A stretch of 64,000 nucleotides of DNA from Bradyrhizobium genosp. L (GCF_015624485.1 NZ_CP061378.1:3720001-3784000), one strand, 5' to 3'; shown: positions 50,555-59,059, numbered from the stretch's first letter. Notes: generated by a model not told the origin, from the letters alone. Numbers and translations: made by a program.

Positions 50555-51270
50555 GCGCCAAAGCCTTGAACTGGGCGCAGGACCAGCGCCTCGCCAACCC
50601 GCTGCAGCAGATCATCCTGCAGGCGATCGGCGACTGGGCCGATCCCAAGGGGATCGCCCGCGGCTGCGACCTCACGTACCTGGCTGACGCGGCCAGGCTC
50701 GCGCCGGCCTCGGTGCGCAAGCATCTCACCGAACTGCGCGAGGCCAATACGCTCGATCTCGTGGAAAAGTTCAACGAGGACGGCGGCAAGGTCTATGACT
50801 TCACGCTGCACCTCGGGGATGCCGTCGCCTTGAGGCGGGTGCCGCTCTCCAAGGACGAGAAGAAGGAGAAGCCACAGCCGCAAGGGCCGGCCAGCTATCC
50901 AGCCGGCAGCATCGAGGCCAAGGCCATCCGCGTGCTGCACGACATGTGTGGCCGCTCCAGCGCGTTCTTCAAAATCTTCCGCAAGGCCGACGGCTCCGTC
51001 ACCTGGTCAAAGGACATGACGCCGCAGCTTGCCGCGCTCGGTACTCCCGAATGTCCGCCAGCGGAACGCTGGGTGAGACTCAACCGACAGCAGGCCGGCG
51101 CGTGGGAGGATCTGATGCGCCATTACTTCGAACAGGGCGTGCTGCGCCAGAAGCTGCAGGAAGGCTCGCTCGCGCCTTGGCCGTGGCCACCCTCGTTGGA
51201 CGGCAAGACCTATCCGGTGGGCGCCGAGCCGCCGCTGATGACCGACGACGACTACCAGAACTTCAACTGA
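50551..51270 (+). CDS. Phage winged-helix protein
   Basis: 239 residues. The N-terminal winged helix (IILQAIGDWADPKGIARGCD, then LTYLADAARLAPASVRKHLT) is of replication-protein or transcription-factor type. The C-terminal half is Trp/Pro-rich (APWPWPPSLDG). It probably works with the two preceding genes in replication. Confidence 0.65.
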   Translation: MSAKALNWAQDQRLANPLQQIILQAIGDWADPKGIARGCDLTYLADAARLAPASVRKHLTELREANTLDLVEKFNEDGGKVYDFTLHLGDAVALRRVPLSKDEKKEKPQPQGPASYPAGSIEAKAIRVLHDMCGRSSAFFKIFRKADGSVTWSKDMTPQLAALGTPECPPAERWVRLNRQQAGAWEDLMRHYFEQGVLRQKLQEGSLAPWPWPPSLDGKTYPVGAEPPLMTDDDYQNFN

Positions 51271-51288
51271 AAACCCGAGGCAGGTGAG

Positions 51289-51909
51289 ATGCAGATGACG
51301 GAGACGACGAAGGGCAATCTCGACACGGTGCGGAGTGCGTTGACGGGTATCACCGGTGTCGAGCCCGTCGCGGTCGGGCAGGCCGAGCGGTATTACGTGA
51401 TCGTCTGCCGGCCGAACCACGAATTCGAGGCGGTCGATAGCTTCCGCCGCAACGCACAGCCGGCCTTCTGGCCGAGCTATGAGGAATTGGTGACCACGCG
51501 GCAACGCCAGAACGACCAGCCGGTGCGCCGCATCCGCCGGATCGGCATCATCTCGGGCTACGTGTTCACGCCGGCATCGCCCAGCCGGGACTTCACGGTC
51601 TTCCTGCAGCGCATCGTCGGCGCCATCGAGATCGCCAAGACGTTCTCCGGCGCGCCGCTGGTCCTGGACGAGGCCGATGTCGCGGTGTTCCGCCGGATCG
51701 AGGCCGAGGAGGGCTTCAAGGACACGGTCAAGACCGAGCACGATTTCAAAATTGGGGAAAAGGTCCGCTTCCGCGACGATCTCCAGCGCCGCTGGCCTCC
51801 CGGCAAGATCATCAAGCTTGCCCGCCAGGGGAGAATCAGTGTTGAAGTAGCCATGATGGGGCGGAAGATGGAAATCAAGGTCCTTCCGCATCAGATCGCC
51901 CGAACCTAA
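51289..51909 (+). CDS. NusG-like transcription elongation factor, candidate late antiterminator
   Basis: 206 residues. An NGN-like domain at about 30-135 (AERYYVIVCRPNHEFEAVDS, then AQPAFWPSYEELV and GYVFTP) and a C-terminal KOW-like SH3 domain (KIGEKVRFRDDLQRRWPPGK, then VAMMGRKMEIKVLPHQ). NusG paralogues such as RfaH act as operon-specific antiterminators. The gene stands directly upstream of three terminator-like hairpins and the head genes, the place of lambda Q. Confidence 0.82.
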   Translation: MQMTETTKGNLDTVRSALTGITGVEPVAVGQAERYYVIVCRPNHEFEAVDSFRRNAQPAFWPSYEELVTTRQRQNDQPVRRIRRIGIISGYVFTPASPSRDFTVFLQRIVGAIEIAKTFSGAPLVLDEADVAVFRRIEAEEGFKDTVKTEHDFKIGEKVRFRDDLQRRWPPGKIIKLARQGRISVEVAMMGRKMEIKVLPHQIART

Positions 51910-52024
51910 GTCCTGCCCCCTGCCAAGGGGACGCTCACTTAAAGGTCCGGCGACGGCGGCCCCGAGGGGCGGTTTCACAGCTCCTGCCTTGAGCAGGAGT
52001 CGGGCGGCGTGGCCCGATCATCAA

Positions 52025-52050
52025 GCCCCGGCATCGTCCGGGGCTTTGTC
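52025..52050 (+). terminator. Late-region terminator 1
   Basis: GCCCCGG/CCGGGGC stem with a CATCGT loop, followed by TTTGTCGTTT. Confidence 0.75.
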
Positions 52051-52136
52051 GTTTCTGCACCACATATTGCGTGACCGCGCGTTCGTTCGCTTTCGCGCGG
52101 TTGCGGCCCTTCTTGGGCTGTTTCCTCCCTAGACTT

Positions 52137-52181
52137 GGGCCGCTTGCCGCTGTGGTTGCTCTCGCGCAAGCGGCCCGTTTT
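52137..52181 (+). terminator. Late-region terminator 2
   Basis: An 11-bp perfect stem GGGCCGCTTGC/GCAAGCGGCCC with an 18-nt loop, followed by GTTTTT. Same loop length and tail as the terminator at 46415. Confidence 0.75.
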
Positions 52182-52220
52182 TCCGTCGCTCATGGTCCGG
52201 TCAGGCACCTGACATAGGTT

Positions 52221-52306
52221 GACCAAGACCCAGCAATCAGCTATCAACGGGGTTCCACGCGCCGTTTTCGCTGGTGCTGGGTCTTGGTCTTCGTCACAAC
52301 GAAGAC
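52221..52306 (+). ncRNA. Candidate structured RNA between terminators 2 and 3
   Basis: A 15-bp perfect long-range stem (52221-52235/52275-52289, arm GACCAAGACCCAGCA) encloses a 39-nt loop with its own AACGG/CCGTT pairing. Next comes an 8-bp hairpin GTCTTCGT/ACGAAGAC with a 4-nt loop (52287-52306), which shares a few bases with the stem, so the two are partly alternative. It ends before terminator 3. Possible leader or antitermination RNA. Confidence 0.45.
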
Positions 52307-52337
52307 TTCATGCCTTCGCCGTCGAAGCTCGGTAAAC

Positions 52338-52365
52338 AAACACCCTCCCTGCAAGGAGGGTGTTT
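52338..52365 (+). terminator. Late-region terminator 3
   Basis: An 11-bp stem AAACACCCTCC/GGAGGGTGTTT with a 6-nt loop; the tail continues TGCGTTG. Its symmetry would allow action in both directions. Confidence 0.65.
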
Positions 52366-52476
52366 TGCGTTGTGGACCTGTTCCGTTGTGGCGGCGGTTT
52401 CGACGTCACCTACCGGTTCATGAAGGGCGGTTGACCCGTCAAGCTTATGAACGGATTTGATTCAGAGTGATTCACC

Positions 52477-53205
52477 GTGTCCTTGCCTGCATCGTCCGAC
52501 AAGCTCGATCCTTCCGTTCCGCTCACTGACGAGCGCTACGAGCGGTTCGCGCGTTTGCGTGTGATGGGTGTGGGCTGCAAGGAAGCAGCGATCGAGGCCG
52601 GTCTGCCGGTGACGCACCGCAATGCGCCCCGGTTCGACCGGCATCCGGAGATCATCGCGCGCAAGGCCTATTTGGCCAAGGATGATGCCGAAGTCATCGC
52701 CGCAACCCGATTGATGGTGCGTGACCGGCTCGTCGCCTCGGTCGAGCTCAACGTTCTGGCGCACTATGCGATCATTGGCCACCAGGAGGTGGGCGGCAAA
52801 AAGGTCGCCCGTGTCGTGGGGATCAACTGGAAGGCGCTTCAGAAGTCCGACCACTCCGCCGCCGTGACCGGCTTCAAGTTCGACCGCGAGACCGGCGTCA
52901 TGACCGAGTTCACGCGCGACGATCCGATGCAGGCGATGTCCCAGCTGCGCGACATGTACGGCTTCCGCGCGCCGCGGCGCACCGAGCTGACCGGTCGGGC
53001 GGGCGGTCCGGTGCAGATGATCGATGTCACCAAGTTGACGCATGACCAACTCGTCCAGCTCGAAAGCATTCTTGCCGCCGCCGCTCCCGCCGGGGACGTT
53101 GAAGCAGGTGAGAGCGGAGATCCAGCGGCGCACGGCGCTGCAGCAGAGGGAAGCGGAGAGAATTCGTCTCAGCCGCGACTCGATCTCCCAGCCAACGGCC
53201 GTTAG
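52477..53205 (+). CDS. Terminase small subunit
   Basis: 242 residues from a GTG. The HTH-like N-terminus (LTDERYERFARLRVMGVGCK, then EAAIEAGLPVTHRNAPRFD) and the oligomerisation/helical middle are as expected for TerS proteins of this group. The last 55 codons overlap the start of TerL in another frame. Confidence 0.85.
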   Translation: MSLPASSDKLDPSVPLTDERYERFARLRVMGVGCKEAAIEAGLPVTHRNAPRFDRHPEIIARKAYLAKDDAEVIAATRLMVRDRLVASVELNVLAHYAIIGHQEVGGKKVARVVGINWKALQKSDHSAAVTGFKFDRETGVMTEFTRDDPMQAMSQLRDMYGFRAPRRTELTGRAGGPVQMIDVTKLTHDQLVQLESILAAAAPAGDVEAGESGDPAAHGAAAEGSGENSSQPRLDLPANGR

Positions 53206-54595
53206 GGCGCAGGCGGGTCCGCAGGAACGCTTTCTCGCCTCGACGGCGGATATCTGCATCTACGGCGGATCGGCGGGCGGCGGCAAATCCTACGGCTTGC
53301 TGCTCGAAGCGCTAAGGCATATCGACAACGCCGCGTTCGGCGCGGTCATCTTTCGCAAGACGCTGGTCGACGTCAAAAAGCAGGGATCGCTGCTCGACAC
53401 GTCGATCCCGCTCTACGGTCAGTTCGGCGCGTCGCTTCGCCAGGCCGGCGACATGCTGTGGCGGTTCCCATCCGGAGCCAAGGTCGCCTTCGGCCATCTC
53501 GAGCACGAAAAGACCGTGCTCGACTGGCAGGGTGCGCAGATCCCGCTGATCTGCTTCGATGAGTTGACGCATTTCTCGCGGACGCAGTTCTTCTACATGC
53601 TGTCGCGCAATCGTTCGACCTGCGGGGTGCGCCCGTATGTCCGTGCGACCTGCAACCCGGATGCAGATAGTTGGGTCGCGGAGTTCATCTCTTGGTGGAT
53701 CGACCAGGAGACGGGTCTTCCGATCCCGGAGCGCTCAGGCGTCATCCGCTATTTCGTGCGGGTCAGCGACTCGCTGGTGTGGGGCGACACCGACCGCGAA
53801 CTTCGCGAGCGATTTCCTGGCGCCGAGCCGAAGTCCGTCACGTTCATTCCGTCTCGCCTCGAAGACAACGCCATCCTGATGGCGCGCGATCCCGGCTACC
53901 GCGCAAACCTGATGGCGCTCAACGTCGTCGACCGCGAACGGTTGCTCGGGGGCAACTGGAAAATACGGCCAGCGGCCGGCTTGTTATTCAAGCGCGGCTG
54001 GTGCGAGGTGGTCGACGCCGTCCCCAACGGCGCGAAATTCGTGCGAGGGTGGGATTTGGCGGCGACGCCGAAAACCGAAAGCAACGATCCGGACCGCACC
54101 TGCGGCACCAAGATCGGGCGCATGCCGGACGGACGCTTCATCGTCGCGCACCATGTGCGCATGTGGGGCGCACCGCTCGAGGTCGAGCGGCTGCTCAAGA
54201 ACACTGCCTCCGACGACGGCCTGCACACCCTGATCGCGTTGCCGCAGGACCCCGGCCAGGCCGGCAAGGCGCAGAAATCGCATCTCGCCCAGGTGCTGGT
54301 CGGCTATCGGGTCAAGTTCGCGCCGGCGACCGGCGACAAGGTCACGCGGTTCGGCGCGTTCTCCGCACAGGCCGCGGCCGGCAACGTCGTGGTGCTTCGC
54401 GGCCCGTGGAACGAGGACTGGTTTGCGGCGCTCGAAGCGTTCGGACCGGAAGCCCGTCACGACGACGACGCGGACGCCACCAGCGAGGCGTTCAACGAAT
54501 TGATCGGCAAGCGCAGCATCGTGATCTCCGAGGAAGCGCTGGCAGCATCACGCCGCCCCAGCGTTTCCGCCCACCAGCACAGGTCCATCCGGTGA
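53042..54595 (+). CDS. Terminase large subunit
   Basis: 517 residues. Walker A GGSAGGGKS at 75-83, Walker B LICFDE at 168-173, the coupling motif region ATCNPDADSW, then the RNase-H-like nuclease with RGWDLAAT and the acidic cluster HDDDADATSEAF. It packages phage DNA into proheads. The annotated start gives a 164-base overlap with TerS. GTG or TTG starts at 53099-53108 would shorten but not remove it. Confidence 0.95.
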   Translation: MTNSSSSKAFLPPPLPPGTLKQVRAEIQRRTALQQREAERIRLSRDSISQPTAVRAQAGPQERFLASTADICIYGGSAGGGKSYGLLLEALRHIDNAAFGAVIFRKTLVDVKKQGSLLDTSIPLYGQFGASLRQAGDMLWRFPSGAKVAFGHLEHEKTVLDWQGAQIPLICFDELTHFSRTQFFYMLSRNRSTCGVRPYVRATCNPDADSWVAEFISWWIDQETGLPIPERSGVIRYFVRVSDSLVWGDTDRELRERFPGAEPKSVTFIPSRLEDNAILMARDPGYRANLMALNVVDRERLLGGNWKIRPAAGLLFKRGWCEVVDAVPNGAKFVRGWDLAATPKTESNDPDRTCGTKIGRMPDGRFIVAHHVRMWGAPLEVERLLKNTASDDGLHTLIALPQDPGQAGKAQKSHLAQVLVGYRVKFAPATGDKVTRFGAFSAQAAAGNVVVLRGPWNEDWFAALEAFGPEARHDDDADATSEAFNELIGKRSIVISEEALAASRRPSVSAHQHRSIR

Positions 54596-56217
54596 CGAAC
54601 CAGTCCCCCGCAGCAAAGCGGCAGGCGCGTTACCGGGAACGGAAACGAGCCGACAAGATTCAGGGGAAGGCGCCGGCCACCAAAGCGGGGGCCACGCGCC
54701 GCCTTCCTGTCGGTCAGAATGCGGTCGCCGCTTCGCAGCGACGTCCGATTGCCTCGACGAAAACAGCTGCGAGCCTGTTCGCGATCCCAAAGCCGCCGCC
54801 GGGCGTGCTGCCGAAAGAGCACCACGGGCTGGCCATGGACCAGCAGCCCAACGTCCTGCAGTTCGGTGCATGGGCCGGAAGCTATTACGGCGGCGCCTTT
54901 GCCGAGGGCATGGAATTCCTCGGCTATCCCTACCTTTCCGAGCTCGCGCAGCGCCCGGAGTATCGTCGGATCGTCGAGATCACCGCGACCGAGATGACGC
55001 GGAAGTGGATCAGGCTGCATTCGACCGGCGACGACAAGAACAAGGCGGACCGGCTCCAGAAGATCAATGCCGAGATGACGCGCCTTGGTGTGCAGCGGGC
55101 ATTCAAGAAAGTCGCCGAGCAGGACGGCTTTTTCGGGCGCGGCCATCTCTATCTCGATACCGGAGCGACCGACGATCCGGGCGAACTGATCACGCCGATC
55201 GGCGACGGCCGCGACAAGCTGAGCAAGAAAAAGGTCGCCAAGGGTTCGCTGAAGGCTGTGCGTGCAGTCGAGGCGGTCTGGACCTATCCGACCAACTACA
55301 ATTCGAACGACCCGCTGAAGGGCGACTGGTACAATCCGGACGTCTGGTTCGTGATGGGCAAGCGCATCCATGCGAGCCGGTTGCTGCCGTTCATCGGCCG
55401 CGAGGTCCCGGACCTCCTGAAGCCGGCCTATTCGTTCGGCGGCCTGTCGCTGACGCAGATGGCCAAGCCCTACGTCGACAACTGGCTGCAGACCCGGCAA
55501 TCGGTCAATGACGCCGTCTCGGCATTTTCGGTCTTCTGCCTGAAGACGACCATGTCGGAGATGCTGCAGGCCGGCGGCGATGCTCTGACGAACCGGGCCG
55601 AGCTGTTCAACAACTTCCGCAACAACCGCGGCTTGATGTTGCTGGACAAGGAAGCGGAAGAGTTCGCGAACGTCTCGTCGCCGCTCGCCGACCTCGACAA
55701 GCTTCAGGCTCAGTCGCAGGAGCACATGGCCAGCGTCTCGGGGCTGCCGCTGCTCAAGCTGCTCGGCATCCAGCCGGCCGGCCTCAACACCACGTCCGAG
55801 GGCGAGTTGCGGTCGTTCTACGACTGGATCGCGGCCTGCCAGGAAGGTCTGTTCCGGGCCAACCTGACCCGGGTAATCGATTTCGTGCAATTGTCGCTGT
55901 TCGGCGACGTGGACGAGGAGATCACTTTCGAGTTCGTGCCGCTGTGGGCCCTGAACGAAAAGGAAGAGGCTGAGGTCGAAAAGATCGCGGCCGAAACGGC
56001 CGAAATCCGGATCAATTCCGGGGTCATTTCGCCCTCAGAGGAGCGCCAGGCGCTGGCCAGCCGGCCGGACTCGCCCTACGAAGGTCTCGACCCGGACGAT
56101 GCGCCCGACCTCCTTGAGGAGGAGGAAGAAGGCCTCGAACCCCGCGCCGGCGCCGCCAAGCTGGCGTTGGGTACCGAGGAAGACGACGAATCGGAGGCGG
56201 ACCGCAAGGCGGCGTGA
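54592..56217 (+). CDS. Portal protein (DUF1073 family)
   Basis: 541 residues from a GTG that overlaps the TerL stop (GTGA). The N-terminus is Lys/Arg-rich. DUF1073 features: FLGYPYLSELAQRPEYRRIV, DGFFGRGHLYLDTG, RIHASRLLPFIGREVPD, GLPLLKLLGIQPAGLNTTSE. It forms the dodecameric DNA gate of the capsid. Databases may label this family anti-CBASS Acb1-like, but no Acb1 catalytic motifs are visible. Confidence 0.92.
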   Translation: MTNQSPAAKRQARYRERKRADKIQGKAPATKAGATRRLPVGQNAVAASQRRPIASTKTAASLFAIPKPPPGVLPKEHHGLAMDQQPNVLQFGAWAGSYYGGAFAEGMEFLGYPYLSELAQRPEYRRIVEITATEMTRKWIRLHSTGDDKNKADRLQKINAEMTRLGVQRAFKKVAEQDGFFGRGHLYLDTGATDDPGELITPIGDGRDKLSKKKVAKGSLKAVRAVEAVWTYPTNYNSNDPLKGDWYNPDVWFVMGKRIHASRLLPFIGREVPDLLKPAYSFGGLSLTQMAKPYVDNWLQTRQSVNDAVSAFSVFCLKTTMSEMLQAGGDALTNRAELFNNFRNNRGLMLLDKEAEEFANVSSPLADLDKLQAQSQEHMASVSGLPLLKLLGIQPAGLNTTSEGELRSFYDWIAACQEGLFRANLTRVIDFVQLSLFGDVDEEITFEFVPLWALNEKEEAEVEKIAAETAEIRINSGVISPSEERQALASRPDSPYEGLDPDDAPDLLEEEEEGLEPRAGAAKLALGTEEDDESEADRKAA

Positions 56218-56292
56218 AAAAGTGTCGATTTCGTCTATGCAAGGCTGGGTGCGAGGGTAGACTCGTCGCTTCTGAATCGGCCAGAGGCTAAT

Positions 56293-56643
56293 ATGAGTGC
56301 TCAAGAGTTGAGGTTTGGGATCAGGCAGTCGGTGGAAACCGAGGTCGTGATCACCGCGACATTTCCGACGTATCTCACCTTGTATGATTACGTCGATGAT
56401 GGCACTGCGGACTGGCACTTTTTTGTCCGTATCGATCTCATCGGAGCTAGTTCCGCGCGGGTCGACTTTCTGAAGATCGAAAGCGACGGGACGTATGAAT
56501 TCCGGTCGGAGGTGAGGTTGACAAGCCGGCTCGGCGAATATTTTGGTCCGCATAACAGCTATTCGAGGATCAGCGCGGGCGAATATCGATCGAAGATCGC
56601 GGAGTTGCGTGGCGTGCTCGATACGATTCCGAACGAGGAGTGA
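56293..56643 (+). CDS. Unknown small protein in a moron position
   Basis: 116 residues (MSAQELRFGIRQSVETEVVI...), mostly beta. GC is clearly lower than in the flanking head genes, and it is separated from the portal gene by 75 bases. Such inserts between structural genes often encode lysogen-expressed or anti-defence functions. No family recognised. Confidence 0.55.
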   Translation: MSAQELRFGIRQSVETEVVITATFPTYLTLYDYVDDGTADWHFFVRIDLIGASSARVDFLKIESDGTYEFRSEVRLTSRLGEYFGPHNSYSRISAGEYRSKIAELRGVLDTIPNEE

Positions 56644-56649
56644 TCTCGC

Positions 56650-56898
56650 ATGATCGGTGTATCTCCTCGATTTGAGATGAGCGAGCGTGACAGGGGCGAC
56701 AACGATCTGGTCGAAACGAGCCTTTTGATCGCGACTGGCATCGATCTCGACGACTGGGCCGAGCAGCTTGGCGTTGTTCATCGCAGCATCGTGCTGGATG
56801 AAAGTGAGACGCACGTCATAGACATTCGCACCGGCATGCCAGCGCTAACGGACGATGCATTTAGGCGCAGCATCCTGACACGAATTGGGCGCCTATGA
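56650..56898 (+). CDS. Unknown small protein, moron cluster
   Basis: 82 residues (MIGVSPRFEMSERDRGDNDL...), acidic, overlapping the next gene by four bases. Probably one unit with the genes at 56293 and 56895. Confidence 0.5.
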   Translation: MIGVSPRFEMSERDRGDNDLVETSLLIATGIDLDDWAEQLGVVHRSIVLDESETHVIDIRTGMPALTDDAFRRSILTRIGRL

Positions 56899-57068
56899 CG
56901 CCGAGTGAATGGATCAAGAGATTCTCGGATCGAATTGTCCTCTTCTTCGGGGAAGAAGAGCGAGAGCGTGCTGAGGAGAATGCTCGCATTTATCTTCAGG
57001 ACGGCGATATTCGCGATGACCCGGAGGCGGCCGCCACGCTAATCATGGAAGGTTGGCGTGCTGCATGA
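56895..57068 (+). CDS. Unknown small acidic protein, moron cluster
   Basis: 57 residues (MTPSEWIKRFSDRIVLFFGE...), helical and acidic. ATGA overlaps on both sides support it. Confidence 0.5.
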   Translation: MTPSEWIKRFSDRIVLFFGEEERERAEENARIYLQDGDIRDDPEAAATLIMEGWRAA

Positions 57069-57238
57069 TCGACATCCGCCTCTCCGACATGCTCGACGCC
57101 CACGACGAGGACGTCAGCGCGGTGCCGATCTCACTATCTGATTTGCAGAAACAGGAAGCCGGACGAACCGAGCATGCCAAGCGCGCGCCGCAAGGGCGAA
57201 AAGCTGCTCGCGCCGGTTCACCCGAACGCGGGCGTTGA
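57065..57238 (+). CDS. Small phage protein overlapping the Mu F-like gene
   Basis: 57 residues (MIDIRLSDMLDAHDEDVSAV...). The last 65 bases are shared with the head-morphogenesis gene in another frame. It may be translationally coupled to it. Confidence 0.5.
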   Translation: MIDIRLSDMLDAHDEDVSAVPISLSDLQKQEAGRTEHAKRAPQGRKAARAGSPERGR

Positions 57239-57980
57239 AGCTGAGTACCGGCGCCGTCTCGTTCGCCTGGTCGACGAAATGGCCGCGTCCTATCTCTATT
57301 GGGTGAAGGCGACATATCGCGCCAACGAGCCCGCGATCGCGCAGGACGAGACGCCGGCCGTCGCGCTGAAACGGCGCATCTCGCGGCTCGGCGCGCAGTG
57401 GACGAAGAAGTTCGACCAGGCCGCCGACGACCTCGCGAAGTGGTTCGCGGAGGCGGCCTCCAAGCGGTCATCGGCGGCGCTGCGCTCGATCCTGAAGAAG
57501 GGCGGTTTCTCGGTAGAGTTCAAGCTCACACCGGCGGTGCGCGACATCCTGCAAGCGACGATCGCCGAGAACGTCTCGCTGATCAAATCGATCCCGAGCC
57601 AGTACCTCACCAACGTCGAGGGGCTGGTGATGCGCTCGGTTACGGCAGGTCGTGATCTGGCGCAGCTGACGAAGGATCTGCAGGAGCAGCACGGCGTCAC
57701 GCGGCGCCGAGCCTCGCGGATCGCGCTCGATCAGAACAACAAGGCGACCGCCGCGATCACGCGCGCGCGTCAGGTCGATCTCGGCATCACCGAGGCCATC
57801 TGGGTGCATTCGGGCGGCGGCAAGCATCCGCGGCCGACGCATCTGAAGGCGGGGCGGGAGCGGACGAAGTACACGATCAAGGACGGCTGGTATGATCCCG
57901 CCGTCGGCAAGAACATCTGGCCTGGTGAGCTAGTGAACTGCAGGTGCGTGTGTCGCGCCGTGGTGCCGGGATTTAGCTGA
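57174..57980 (+). CDS. Phage Mu F-like head morphogenesis protein
   Basis: 268 residues. A helical N-terminus is followed by the Mu F-like module (ASRIALDQNNKATAAITRAR; AIWVHSGGGKHPRPTHLKAG; WPGELVNCRCVCRAVV). The conserved His and closing NCRC pattern are family marks. A minor head protein acting with the portal. Confidence 0.87.
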   Translation: MPSARRKGEKLLAPVHPNAGVEAEYRRRLVRLVDEMAASYLYWVKATYRANEPAIAQDETPAVALKRRISRLGAQWTKKFDQAADDLAKWFAEAASKRSSAALRSILKKGGFSVEFKLTPAVRDILQATIAENVSLIKSIPSQYLTNVEGLVMRSVTAGRDLAQLTKDLQEQHGVTRRRASRIALDQNNKATAAITRARQVDLGITEAIWVHSGGGKHPRPTHLKAGRERTKYTIKDGWYDPAVGKNIWPGELVNCRCVCRAVVPGFS

Positions 57981-57989
57981 GGACATCAT

Positions 57990-58259
57990 ATGCGACGGTT
58001 GATTATTGGAGCGGCGTTACTCGCGCTCGCCGCTGGTTCGGCACACGCCCAGTCCGCGCCGACCGACAAGATGACCATCGAGGTCACTCGCGCCGAGCTC
58101 CAGATCATTGGCCAGGGCCTGATGGAATTGCCCTACAAGTCGGTCGCGCAATTGATGATCAAGCTGCAGGCGCAGATCGATGCGGCGGAGAAGACAAAGC
58201 CCGTCGATCCTGCGCCGGCGATCGTGCCGAAAGCCTATCCGGACGCGAAGCCGAACTGA
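57990..58259 (+). CDS. Small exported phage protein
   Basis: 89 residues with a signal peptide (LIIGAALLALAAGSAHAQS) and a short helical mature part ending in a Pro-rich tail. Unusual among head genes; possibly a lysogenic-conversion product. Confidence 0.6.
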   Translation: MRRLIIGAALLALAAGSAHAQSAPTDKMTIEVTRAELQIIGQGLMELPYKSVAQLMIKLQAQIDAAEKTKPVDPAPAIVPKAYPDAKPN

Positions 58260-58543
58260 TGCGCGCTGATTACATCGTCGCGGGAGCGGTATCGCTCGTT
58301 GGATTGGCCAACATCGTGACTGCGACGATGTTCGATCGTCCGCGCACCATCGTCGTGCTCGCGCCTGCCATTGGCGGTGACGCCGATTGCAATCTGGCCT
58401 CGATCCAGCCGGATCGCTCGGTGAAGCTCGATTGGGAGTGCATCGACCGCGCCTCGGGCCGTTTCCGGATGGAAGCGCCCAGCATGTACGGCTCGATGGC
58501 GCTGGCGCTGAAGGCGGCGAAGGACCAACGAAGCGAGCGTTGA
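58259..58543 (+). CDS. Small membrane-associated phage protein
   Basis: 94 residues, N-terminal hydrophobic segment (YIVAGAVSLVGLANIVTATM), then a small domain with two Cys. Its ATG overlaps the last base of the previous stop. Confidence 0.55.
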   Translation: MRADYIVAGAVSLVGLANIVTATMFDRPRTIVVLAPAIGGDADCNLASIQPDRSVKLDWECIDRASGRFRMEAPSMYGSMALALKAAKDQRSER

Positions 58544-58678
58544 CCCAGGATTCTGTCAAGTGCGAACGGCGCAATTAACAGTTTGTCCCCCGGGGCAAAA
58601 TGGAAGTGCGGTTGCCCCACTGACATCGGGTGGGCTGAGGTCTATTCTTTTTGTCTAGACTCAACCGAGGCAGACAAA
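58544..58678. promoter_or_regulatory. Possible moron control region
   Basis: 135 bases, AT-richer than the flanks. A GGGGCAA/TTGCCCC hairpin (58592-58598/58612-58618) and the palindrome GTCTAGAC near 58653 stand before the HTH gene. No clear promoter consensus is seen. Confidence 0.35.
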
Positions 58679-59059
58679 ATGAATCAAACAGCATTTACAA
58701 TCGATGAGTGGTGCACCGCGAACCGCATGTGCCGCGCGACCTTTTACAACCTGATGAAGTCGGGCAAGGGCCCGGTCATCATGAAGGTCGGAAGCAAGAC
58801 GCTGATCAGTGTGGAGGCAGCAGAAGCCTGGCGGCGCCAGCGCGAGGCGGGAAATCATGAGCGCCGAGAAGAGACCATGAAGGCGAACGTCAGCAAGGCA
58901 TGCGAGACGTGCGCATGTGCGCAACGGTTACACTCCGGAGAATGGCATTGTCGTCGCCACGCGCCCGTAGTGATCCTCGCAGGGTCTTGCGCTGGCGAGT
59001 GCGTGTGGCCGCTCGTTGGACCAACATCATGGTGTGCCGAATGGGAAAGGCGGAAATGA
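58679..59059 (+). CDS. HTH (excisionase-like) protein with Cys-rich tail
   Basis: 126 residues. The N-terminal 55 read as an AlpA/MerR-like winged helix (FTIDEWCTANRMCRATFYNL, then MKVGSKTLISVEAAEAWRRQ). The C-terminal half has six Cys (KACETCACAQRLHSGEWHCR...). A second excisionase-like gene far from the integrase suggests a regulator. Confidence 0.6.
   Translation: MNQTAFTIDEWCTANRMCRATFYNLMKSGKGPVIMKVGSKTLISVEAAEAWRRQREAGNHERREETMKANVSKACETCACAQRLHSGEWHCRRHAPVVILAGSCAGECVWPLVGPTSWCAEWERRK

Larger units (their letters stand above)
51910..52476. other. Structured noncoding region before the head genes
   Basis: About 570 bases without a gene on either strand. It is dense in inverted repeats: CTCCTGC/GCAGGAG at 51981-51999, terminators at 52025, 52137 and 52338, and long hairpins at 52221-52306. 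It separates the early/replication block from the late block. Confidence 0.7.

Noticed and set aside
51975..52247. Minus-strand gene of 90 codons in the terminator region
   Set aside because: It runs through three inverted repeats, has low-complexity charged content, no ribosome-binding site and no resemblance to a family.
54592..56217. Anti-CBASS nuclease Acb1
   Set aside because: The label is sometimes attached to DUF1073 proteins, but the protein has portal features and length, sits after TerL, and shows no paired HxT-type motifs of Acb1.
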